Source: an uncultured Prevotellaceae bacterium (GTDB lineage: Bacteria; Bacteroidota; Bacteroidia; Bacteroidales; Bacteroidaceae). Taken from it: DNA of 5,889 nucleotides. Shown here piece after piece: positions 1-5,392 of this stretch. The translations under genes were made by a program, and so were the position numbers. Under the pieces are notes generated by a model. It had not been told where the DNA came from. It did not search any database and worked only from the letters and a program-made list of their open reading frames with translations. Each line of letters starts with the position of its first letter. Positions within the stretch are counted from its first letter, which is position 1. The stretch covers positions 1 to 5,889 of the forward strand of contig CAMOSA010000148.1 in the NCBI GenBank assembly GCA_946624335.1, in the 5' to 3' direction.

Positions 1-5
1 ATCTT

Positions 6-689
6 ATGGCTATCAAATTTCAATACAACAAGACATCGCTCCAGCAGATCGAGAAACAGCTCAAGATGCGACAGCGCACGCTCCCTATCATCAAGAACAA
101 GGAGACCGCGTTGCGTCTGGAGGTCAAGAAATGCAAGGAAGAGGTGACGGCGTTGGAGACAAGGCTCAAGCAACAGATTGCCGGCTACGAGTCGATGTAC
201 GCCCTGTGGGGCGAGTTCGACGCGTCGCTGGTCGAGCTGAAGGACGTCGAGATGGATGTGAAGAAGATTGCGGGCGTTCGCGTACCGGTCCTCACCAACA
301 TCAAGCTCGAGGCCAAGCCCTTCGGCATCTTCAGCGCGCCGAAATGGTACTTCGACGGCATCAATCTCCTCCACGGTCTGGCCAAGACAGCTGTCGAGCG
401 CGAGTTTGCCGTTGCCAAGCAGGACCTGCTGGACCACGCCCGCCGCAAGACGACGCAGAAGGTCAACCTCTTCGAGAAGGTGCAGATTCCCGGCTTCCAG
501 GAAGCGGTGCGCAAGATCAAGCGATTCATGGAGGACGAGGAGAATCTCTCCAAGTCCAGCCAGAAAATCCTCAAGTCGCTGCAAGAGAAGCGCCGCGATG
601 CCGACGGAGACGGCATCGACGATGCCGACGAGGCAGCGGCCACAGCGGCCAACCTAAGCAGAAAAATGAAGGAAGGAGGTGACGCATGA
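6..689 (+). CDS. ntpD: V-type ATP synthase subunit D (central stalk rotor)
   Basis: Subunit D of the V/A-type ATPase forms the rotating coiled-coil shaft inside the A3B3 head and couples ATP turnover to the membrane ring. The 227-residue product starts with the family's basic N-terminal helix (about residues 5-60, rich in K, E, L and Q). It has the usual middle segment around 84-125 and a long C-terminal helix at about 126-195. The start is the ATG five bases into the window, so its leader and the expected upstream B subunit gene are not visible. The family usually runs about 200-215 residues. The excess here is a C-terminal tail (about 196-227) containing D198-x-D200-x-D202-G-x-D205-D206-x-D208-E209, a calcium-loop-like motif I would not expect in this protein. 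The gene ends in an ATGA overlap with the subunit I gene, so the two are probably translationally coupled. The family call is firm; the role of the tail is unknown. Confidence 0.93.
   Translation: MAIKFQYNKTSLQQIEKQLKMRQRTLPIIKNKETALRLEVKKCKEEVTALETRLKQQIAGYESMYALWGEFDASLVELKDVEMDVKKIAGVRVPVLTNIKLEAKPFGIFSAPKWYFDGINLLHGLAKTAVEREFAVAKQDLLDHARRKTTQKVNLFEKVQIPGFQEAVRKIKRFMEDEENLSKSSQKILKSLQEKRRDADGDGIDDADEAAATAANLSRKMKEGGDA
597..632 (+). other. Calcium-loop-like motif in the D subunit tail
   Basis: Codons 198-209 of subunit D encode DxDxDGxxDxxDE, the spacing of thrombospondin type-3 and EF-hand-like calcium loops. The motif lies after the long C-terminal helix. By analogy with other rotor shafts, that helix end sits inside or near the top of the A3B3 head. 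The 10-mer GATGCCGACG occurs at both ends of the segment (597-606 and 621-630). Calcium binding is an inference from residue spacing alone. Confidence 0.6.
673..680 (+). promoter_or_regulatory. Perfect Shine-Dalgarno site for subunit I, inside subunit D
   Basis: AAGGAGGT ends five bases before the ATG at 686 and is a full complement of the usual 16S rRNA 3' end. It lies within the last D codons, encoding the K-E-G-G part of the tail. With the ATGA overlap it should drive re-initiation on ntpI. No other gene in the window has such a site: ntpK, the regulator and the DUF3244-like gene all have A/T-rich leaders, as is normal in Bacteroidota. Confidence 0.85.
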
Positions 690-2578
690 TAAAAGAAATG
701 AAAAAGCTGACCTTCCTCATCACTGAGAAGGAATATGCACCGTTCATCGAACAGCTCAGACAGATCGGCGTCGTACACGTCGTAGAGCTGCAAGCGGGCA
801 GCACCAGTCCCGACCTGCAAGAGGCACTGGCCCTCGACGAGCGCTACAAGAGTGCGCTGAAGACCATGTCCTACGCTGCTGCGGCCTATGAGAAGGCAAA
901 GAAAGCAGGCGACGACGAGCTGCAAGGCTTCGAGATTCACGAGCACCACGCCGACTCAGGCAAAGGCATAGCCATCGTAGAGCGCATCGAGCAGCTGGCA
1001 GAGCAAGAGAACGCGACACGCCACGCCATCGACGATGCCGACAAGGCCATCGCACAGCTCGAGCCCTTCGGCGAATTCTCGTGGGACGACCTACGAGCCC
1101 TCCAGTCCGAGACCGGCAGCCGCATCGACTTCTTCCGATGCTCGGCCAAAGGCTTCCGCCAACAGTGGGCCGACGAGTACTTCGCCATCCCCGTGGCCGA
1201 GGAGAACAAGAAGACCTACTTCGTCACCTTCACCAGCGACACGAGCGCTCCCTCCATCGCCGCCGAGCATCTCGACCTGCCCGCCCAGAGCCTATCCTAT
1301 TATAATAAGGAGAAGGCCGCGCAGAAGCAACGACTGAAAGACATCCATCAAGAGCAACTCCACCTGGCCCTCGAAGAACGCGAGACCGTAGAGGCCGCCA
1401 AGCTCGTCAACGACGACCGTATCTCACTGGCCAAAGTCCAGCTCAGCCACGAAGACGTGGCCGACGGCGTCGTACGGCTGATGGAAGGCTGGACGAAGAC
1501 CGAGACGGCAGCCGACGTCACCGCAGCCCTCGATGCGGCCGGCATCTTCTACGAGATCGCCGACCCCGCCGAAGACGACAAGGTGCCCATCGAGATACAC
1601 AACGACAGCTACAGCAGCCTCTTCGAGCCCATACTGAAGATGTACTCGCTACCCAACTACCGCGACCTCGACCCCACGGTCTTCTTCGCGCCCTTCTTCA
1701 TGCTCTTCTTCGGGCTCTGCATGGGCGACGCCGGCTACGGCCTGCTCATCGTCGCCATCTGCCTATACCTGCTCAAGGCCAAGCCCGACTTCAAGGCCTA
1801 CGCCAAGCTCGGCCTCTGGTTGGGCGCTACGACGACCGTCGTCGGCCTCCTGACCGGCTCCTTCTTCGGCATCGACCTCTCGCAGCAGGACTGGGCCTTC
1901 CTCGCACCCGTCAAGCACCTGTTCATCAACGAGAACAACTACAAGCCCTTCGGCTACGCACCGATGATGGTCTTCTCCGTCCTCATCGGCCTGGTACAAG
2001 TCCTCATCGGCATGACACTGGCCGGTGCCAAAGCCGTCAAGAACGGCGGCTGGAAGTACGGCGTCGGCAAGTTCTCGTGGGTGACAGCCCTCCTCTCGGC
2101 GACGCTGCTGTTCCTGCTGCCCGTCTGTGGCGTAGCACTTCCCCAGCTCGTGCAATACGTGCTCTACGGCCTCATCGCCATATCCGCCCTGGGCATCATG
2201 TTCTACAACAACCCCGACAAGAACATCCTCGTCAACTTCGGCGGCGGCGTATGGAGCGTCTACGGCATGGCCACCGGCCTGCTCGGCGACCTGCTGAGCT
2301 ACATCCGTCTGTTCGCCCTCGGCCTCACCGGCAGCGTCCTCGGCGGCGTGTTCAACCAGCTGGCCGCAGACCTCACCTCCTCGCTGCCCTGGTTCGTACG
2401 TTGGCTGCCGATGCTGCTCATCCTGCTCTTCGGCCACGGCATCAACTTCGGCCTCTGCATGATCTCCAGCTTCGTACACCCCATGCGACTGACCTTCGTC
2501 GAGTTCTTCAAGAACGCCGACTTCGAGGGTGGCGGCAAAGCCTTCACGCCCTTCCGTCGCAAGGCCACGGCAGCATAA
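686..2578 (+). CDS. ntpI: V-type ATP synthase subunit I (a-subunit type stator)
   Basis: Subunit I is the membrane stator that forms the ion half-channels against the proteolipid ring and links to the peripheral stalk. The 630-residue product has a cytoplasmic half (about 1-325), opening with the family's K-K-L-T-F start and including helical segments near 95-125 and 205-240. The membrane half begins at LDPTVFFAPFFMLFFGLCMG (328-347) followed by DAGYG, a family hallmark. Hydrophobic segments lie near 331-363, 374-395, 424-447, 464-484, 487-507, 523-558 and 573-598. The two arginines expected of this family are present: R541 in LLSYIRLFALGL and R601 in VHPMRLTFVEFF. The C-terminus keeps the glycine-rich G-G-G-K-A-F-x-P-F end. 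Length is normal. The ATG at 686 overlaps the D stop and has a perfect SD. Codon use is strongly C-ending, which creates long false frames on both strands. Confidence 0.96.
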   Translation: MIKEMKKLTFLITEKEYAPFIEQLRQIGVVHVVELQAGSTSPDLQEALALDERYKSALKTMSYAAAAYEKAKKAGDDELQGFEIHEHHADSGKGIAIVERIEQLAEQENATRHAIDDADKAIAQLEPFGEFSWDDLRALQSETGSRIDFFRCSAKGFRQQWADEYFAIPVAEENKKTYFVTFTSDTSAPSIAAEHLDLPAQSLSYYNKEKAAQKQRLKDIHQEQLHLALEERETVEAAKLVNDDRISLAKVQLSHEDVADGVVRLMEGWTKTETAADVTAALDAAGIFYEIADPAEDDKVPIEIHNDSYSSLFEPILKMYSLPNYRDLDPTVFFAPFFMLFFGLCMGDAGYGLLIVAICLYLLKAKPDFKAYAKLGLWLGATTTVVGLLTGSFFGIDLSQQDWAFLAPVKHLFINENNYKPFGYAPMMVFSVLIGLVQVLIGMTLAGAKAVKNGGWKYGVGKFSWVTALLSATLLFLLPVCGVALPQLVQYVLYGLIAISALGIMFYNNPDKNILVNFGGGVWSVYGMATGLLGDLLSYIRLFALGLTGSVLGGVFNQLAADLTSSLPWFVRWLPMLLILLFGHGINFGLCMISSFVHPMRLTFVEFFKNADFEGGGKAFTPFRRKATAA

Positions 2579-2579
2579 C

Positions 2580-2614
2580 ATTAAACTTTAAACATTAAAC
2601 ATTAAACACTAAAC
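2580..2614 (+). repeat. Five tandem AT-rich heptamers between ntpI and ntpK
   Basis: Five consecutive 7-base units share the core TAAAC: ATTAAAC, TTTAAAC, ATTAAAC, ATTAAAC and ACTAAAC, followed by ATTTTTTC and the ntpK start 13 bases after the last unit. The array fills most of the 49-base I-K gap. There is no SD before ntpK. An unstructured A/T-rich leader that promotes initiation on K is a reasonable reading. Copy-number variation by slippage is possible. Neither is shown by the sequence. Confidence 0.85.
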
Positions 2615-2627
2615 ATTTTTTCATCCT

Positions 2628-3083
2628 ATGGAATTACTCCTTGCTTATCTGGGCGTAGCCCTGTGCGTAGGCCTCTCCGGTGTGGGAAGCGCCTATGGTG
2701 TGACCATCTGCGGTAATGCCGCTATCGGTGCCTTTAAGAAGAACCCTGAAGCCAGCGGTTCCTACATCGGTCTTTCGGCCCTTCCCTCCTCTCAGGGTCT
2801 CTACGGCTTCGTCGGCTACTTCATGCTGATGAGCCACATCGGCTCTGGCATGACCATGGCCTCTGCTGCTGCCGTCTTCGGTGCCGGTCTGGCCTGCGGC
2901 CTCGTAGCCCTCTTCTCTGCTATCCGTCAGGCTAAGGTCTGCGCCAATGGTATCTCCGCCATCGGTGCCGGCCACAACGCCTTCGGTACGACCATGGTGC
3001 TTGCCGTGTTCCCCGAGCTCTACGCCATCCTCGGCCTCCTCGTGCTCATCCTCATTGCCGGCACACTGCCCAGCATGGCATAA
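2628..3083 (+). CDS. ntpK: V-type ATP synthase subunit K (proteolipid ring)
   Basis: Subunit K is the multi-copy membrane rotor protein that carries ions across the membrane. The 151-residue product has four hydrophobic helices (about 3-28, 46-75, 79-105 and 120-147), that is, two fused hairpins as in 16-kDa proteolipids. The ion-carrying acid is E130 in VFPELYAILGLL. Aligned from memory with Enterococcus hirae NtpK, the Na+ ligands L61, T64, Q65, Q110 and E139 fall at L52, S55, Q56, Q101 and E130, all with the same offset of nine and no gap. Only T64 changes, to serine, which keeps the hydroxyl. This makes Na+ coupling likely but not proven. Codon use is richer in GGT, GCT and TCT than in ntpI, which suits higher expression. 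The start is ATG 2628 without an SD. It is the last gene of the operon and is followed by a strong hairpin. Confidence 0.96.
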   Translation: MELLLAYLGVALCVGLSGVGSAYGVTICGNAAIGAFKKNPEASGSYIGLSALPSSQGLYGFVGYFMLMSHIGSGMTMASAAAVFGAGLACGLVALFSAIRQAKVCANGISAIGAGHNAFGTTMVLAVFPELYAILGLLVLILIAGTLPSMA

Positions 3084-3107
3084 GCCCGAGACCGGCACCC
3101 ATAACAA

Positions 3108-3169
3108 CCATCCGACAAGGAGGTAAGCCCCACACTGCGGGTGCTTACCTCCTTGTTCATTCCGGATGG
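3108..3169 (+). terminator. Two-part hairpin ending the V-ATPase operon
   Basis: A perfect 14-bp stem pairs 3115-3128 (ACAAGGAGGTAAGC) with 3143-3156. Inside it, CCC 3129-3131 can pair with GGG 3139-3141. Outside it, CCATCCG 3108-3114 pairs with CGGATGG 3163-3169 across a six-base bulge. It starts 24 bases after the ntpK stop. There is no clean U-run, only the T-rich TTGTTCATT, so termination or 3'-end protection is inferred from position and stem strength. One arm holds AAGGAGGT and the other its complement. Confidence 0.65.
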
Positions 3170-3187
3170 CTACGGACGATGAGCACA

Positions 3188-3203
3188 GAGGGTACAAACC
3201 CTC
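3188..3203. repeat. Small inverted repeat in the convergent spacer
   Basis: GAGGGT and ACCCTC form a 6-bp stem around the loop ACAA. It lies between the ntpK hairpin and the end of the minus-strand regulator gene. No T-run follows on either strand, so a terminator role is weakly supported. Confidence 0.4.
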
Positions 3204-3220
3204 GCCTCTTTCAGTTGAAC

Positions 3221-3253
3221 GCCCTAATGATTGGCATTTAACTCATATAGGGC
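3221..3253 (-). terminator. Possible terminator hairpin of the regulator gene
   Basis: GCCCTA 3221-3226 pairs with TAGGGC 3248-3253. After a one-base bulge, ATGA 3227-3230 pairs with TCAT 3243-3246, leaving a 12-base loop. The structure begins seven bases after the regulator's TAA on the minus strand. It lacks a U-run, so it is a candidate only. Confidence 0.4.
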
Positions 3254-3259
3254 AGACCA

Positions 3260-5179
3260 TTAAATCCCTATGATCCAATCATCCACATCCTTCAGCTCCT
3301 CAGGCTCCTTGCCGAAGGCCTTGGTGTAGAGACGTCGGCGTGACATGGACACCATCTGCGGTGAGCGGTCCATCAGCTGTGCTATCTCGCTGGGCTGGAA
3401 TCCCATCCTGATGAGCATGGCTATGCGCAGTTCGCTCTCCAGCAAAGGCATCACCTGTGCACGCATGGCTTTGATGAATGAGGGATGCAGCTTGACGACC
3501 TGTTTCTGCAGCGCCAGCCAGTTGCGCACCGTGGCATGCTTACGCTCCGTCAGCTGGTGCCTCATCTGCTGCACGCCGTCGCCGTAGTTCTCCATGGAGC
3601 GTGCTTCCTCTCGGTACTCCTCTATGGTGCTCTCCATCTTATCCATCATCTCCTGCTGTGTCAGCAGTTCCCGCTTCTTGCGCTCCATCTCGTTCTGCAC
3701 GTCCTTGATATCCTTGTCCCGCTCTCGCAGCTGCTGCTCCAATTCCTGAATCCTCTCTTTCTGGTCGCTTGGAGGCTCATTGTCATTTAGTTGAACGGCT
3801 TTGAGGGTCTCCAGCGTACGTTGCAGCTCTTCCCTCTCATGTTCCAGCTGTTGCAACTGCGTGCTGATTTCCAGCACATTCGTCTCCGTCTTTGCTGCCC
3901 GGCTTTCAGCTTCTCTGCGCTTGCTCTCCTCTTGTGCCAGCTCCTTCTCTTTCTCCGCCAGCTGTGTCTTCAGCCTTTCGCTCTCGTTCTTCTGGATCAG
4001 CAAGTTACGGCGATGCCGGTCGCGCAGCAACCGGAAGCTGATGAAAGCGGACAGCGCCACGATAATGGCCACCAATCCAGCCAGCCCGGCAACCCATTTC
4101 ATCCGTTGCTGCCTGATCTCGCCCTGCCTCACCTTCTCTTTTTCAGCCTCGTAGTTATACACCTGCTCCATCCGCACAATGTCCTCGCTCACCTTATGCT
4201 GATAGTCACTATCGACGGCCTCGCATTGTAACGTCGCATATTTCAGCGCCGAATCCGTTTGATGTCGCAGCTCAAAGACCTTCTTCAATCCCCGATAAGC
4301 CGTCTGACGGTTGTTCCAGTCCGTGGCTTTCAACTCTTCACGAAAACACCACTCAGCAGAGTCTGGCTGATGCTGGGCTAAGAACAACTCTCCCTTTGTA
4401 CCATAATACATAGGATAAGACCTTCCGTCATATCTTTCGTATAGCTGTAACATTTTGAGAGCATCCTCTTTCATCCCATTTTGCAGATAAAACCAAGCGA
4501 AGGAGCTGGCCCACTTAGCTGCTAAAAGAGAATCTCCCAAGCCGAGACATTGTTTGATGAGACGCGGAGATTCATTTATTACCTTTTGATAATTTCCGTT
4601 TAAGGCGTATATACAAATAAGTCCATATCTGTTGTCAAGAGCATACAATGTGTCTTTAGCTTTCCAAGAATAATATTCGGCACGACAAGTTGAGTTTAAC
4701 GCCTCAGTAAGTATTTTTTGAAGCCTCTGTAAGTCACTTTTCTGAGCCTCAGCCCTTGCCATCAACTGATAATCACAATCCGCATTGGTCGTATCAGCAT
4801 ACTCAATGACCCTATTGAATGCTTCTATCCCACGTGGAGCATCACCTAAGTCACGGTAAATACTCCCGAGCAAGTAATACCCCAACATGACCTGCTTCGT
4901 GTCCCTCTTTTTCTGATAGTAGCCTATGGCCTCCATGATGCCCACTGAATCTTGTGCCTCCAGACGTTCATACGCCAGATTCTTCGCCTTGATCAGCAGC
5001 AGCGCATGGCGAGCCCGATCCTCAGATGCCACTGGTTGTTTCCCCTTTAGTAACTCAAACGTGGCTCTCGGTTCACGCTCGATGTCCTGTTCGTAGGTGT
5101 CCAGTTCCACCTTCATGGAGGAGCTATTGCATCCCATGAAGAGCATTAGAGAACAAAAAACGCATAAAAGTTTATTCAT
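3260..5179 (-). CDS. Membrane-spanning TPR sensor/HTH transcriptional regulator
   Basis: The 639-residue product resembles the Bacteroidales TPR-HTH one-component regulators (DUF6377-like layout, from memory). It has an N-terminal signal with a loose lipobox (LFMGC, Cys17), then a helical TPR region at about 35-350, clearest around 97-130. One TM helix follows at about 361-383 with a basic R-L-L-R-D-R-H-R-R flank, which puts the C-terminal side in the cytoplasm. Next come a long E/K/Q-rich coiled coil at about 390-535 and a LuxR/GerE-like HTH at about 581-622, with scaffold helix PSEIAQLM (596-603) and recognition helix near 607-618. It probably senses a periplasmic ligand and binds DNA while membrane-held. 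I chose ATG 5179: a longer frame starts with TTG at 5233, but that codon lies in the promoter -33 element. It is divergent from the DUF3244-like gene, a plausible target. The part encoding residues about 147-267 is markedly AT-rich. Ligand and targets are unknown. Confidence 0.85.
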   Translation of the reverse strand: MNKLLCVFCSLMLFMGCNSSSMKVELDTYEQDIEREPRATFELLKGKQPVASEDRARHALLLIKAKNLAYERLEAQDSVGIMEAIGYYQKKRDTKQVMLGYYLLGSIYRDLGDAPRGIEAFNRVIEYADTTNADCDYQLMARAEAQKSDLQRLQKILTEALNSTCRAEYYSWKAKDTLYALDNRYGLICIYALNGNYQKVINESPRLIKQCLGLGDSLLAAKWASSFAWFYLQNGMKEDALKMLQLYERYDGRSYPMYYGTKGELFLAQHQPDSAEWCFREELKATDWNNRQTAYRGLKKVFELRHQTDSALKYATLQCEAVDSDYQHKVSEDIVRMEQVYNYEAEKEKVRQGEIRQQRMKWVAGLAGLVAIIVALSAFISFRLLRDRHRRNLLIQKNESERLKTQLAEKEKELAQEESKRREAESRAAKTETNVLEISTQLQQLEHEREELQRTLETLKAVQLNDNEPPSDQKERIQELEQQLRERDKDIKDVQNEMERKKRELLTQQEMMDKMESTIEEYREEARSMENYGDGVQQMRHQLTERKHATVRNWLALQKQVVKLHPSFIKAMRAQVMPLLESELRIAMLIRMGFQPSEIAQLMDRSPQMVSMSRRRLYTKAFGKEPEELKDVDDWIIGI

Positions 5180-5191
5180 GTAGTTAACTTT

Positions 5192-5234
5192 TTTGTCGGT
5201 GTGCAAAGGTAGACATAATTCTCTTACCGACAAA
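5192..5234. promoter_or_regulatory. Perfect 9-bp inverted repeat straddling the regulator promoter
   Basis: TTTGTCGGT at 5192-5200 and ACCGACAAA at 5226-5234 are exact reverse complements 25 bases apart (34 bp centre to centre, about 3.2 helical turns). On the minus strand one arm contains the -33 TTTG and the other covers the predicted transcription start. The first arm is upstream of the start, so this cannot be an mRNA hairpin. An operator, possibly autoregulatory, is the natural reading. Confidence 0.55.
5204..5234 (-). promoter_or_regulatory. Bacteroidota promoter of the regulator gene
   Basis: Read on the minus strand, TTTG (5234-5231) is followed after 19 bases by TACCTTTG (5211-5204). 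This matches the Bacteroidota primary sigma consensus TTTG / TAnnTTTG. The start should fall near 5197-5199, giving a leader of about 20 bases before ATG 5179. The promoter therefore settles the start codon of the regulator. Confidence 0.8.
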
Positions 5235-5263
5235 CTTTTAGCCTATATATTTTGCGTATGCTT

Positions 5264-5310
5264 GTGAAATTTGGTGAAATCAGTGATGAAGATGTGAAAA
5301 ACAGTGAAAT
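5264..5310. promoter_or_regulatory. Helically phased GTGAAA repeats between divergent promoters
   Basis: GTGAAA begins at 5264, 5274, 5294 and 5304, so the spacings are 10, 20 and 10 bases. Three of the four copies continue as GTGAAAT. The empty slot near 5284 holds a degenerate GTGATG one base early (5283). The array lies upstream of both divergent promoters, and its last copy reaches the -33 region of the DUF3244-like promoter. One-turn spacing fits a regulator binding side by side on one DNA face. Confidence 0.55.
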
Positions 5311-5330
5311 GATTTTCCAGTTTTAGAACG

Positions 5331-5338
5331 TACCTTTG
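5331..5338 (+). promoter_or_regulatory. -7 element of the DUF3244-like gene promoter
   Basis: TACCTTTG is a full match to the Bacteroidota -7 consensus TAnnTTTG and continues as CA, as on the opposite promoter. At the 19-base spacing the -33 position (5308-5311) reads AATG, a poor match to TTTG. This suggests a promoter that needs an activator, perhaps one binding the GTGAAA array. The start is expected near 5343-5346, leaving a leader of about 48 bases. Confidence 0.7.
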
Positions 5339-5342
5339 CAGA

Positions 5343-5357
5343 GGATTTCAGAAATCC
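5343..5357 (+). promoter_or_regulatory. Hairpin at the predicted 5' end of the DUF3244-like mRNA
   Basis: GGATTT 5343-5348 and AAATCC 5352-5357 form a 6-bp stem with a CAG loop, beginning about where transcription should start. A stem at the extreme 5' end can protect an mRNA from decay. As DNA it could instead be a small operator. Confidence 0.45.
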
Positions 5358-5392
5358 ACCACCATTTTTTAATTAACTAACAAACAACAACT

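Noticed and set aside
185..949. Open frame of 254 codons on the minus strand across the D-I junction
   Set aside because: Antisense shadow of two well-supported genes; serine/arginine-rich with no family resemblance.
614..1042. Shared 16-base string CATCGACGATGCCGAC at 614-629 and 1027-1042
   Set aside because: Both copies encode the same short I-D-D-A-D peptide with preferred codons in different genes; coincidence of codon bias is sufficient.
1763..2581. Open frame of 272 codons on the minus strand, opposite ntpI
   Set aside because: It mirrors the strongly C-ending codons of ntpI, gives a biased E/V/D/A-rich translation with no recognisable domain, and ntpI itself is an unmistakable conserved gene.
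2077..2598. Open frame of 173 codons on the plus strand, out of frame within ntpI
   Set aside because: The translation is R/H/P/L-rich, as expected from a shifted GC-rich gene; it overlaps essential TM helices of ntpI and has no plausible leader.
3485..4231. Leucine- and glutamine-rich plus-strand frames opposite the regulator gene
   Set aside because: They are the complement of the E/K/Q-rich coiled-coil coding region; low-complexity L/Q/P-rich translations without structure.
5245..5254. Possible extra plus-strand -7 element in TATATTTTG
   Set aside because: The spacing is one base off TAnnTTTG and no suitable -33 or gene start follows; the element at 5331 is a full match.
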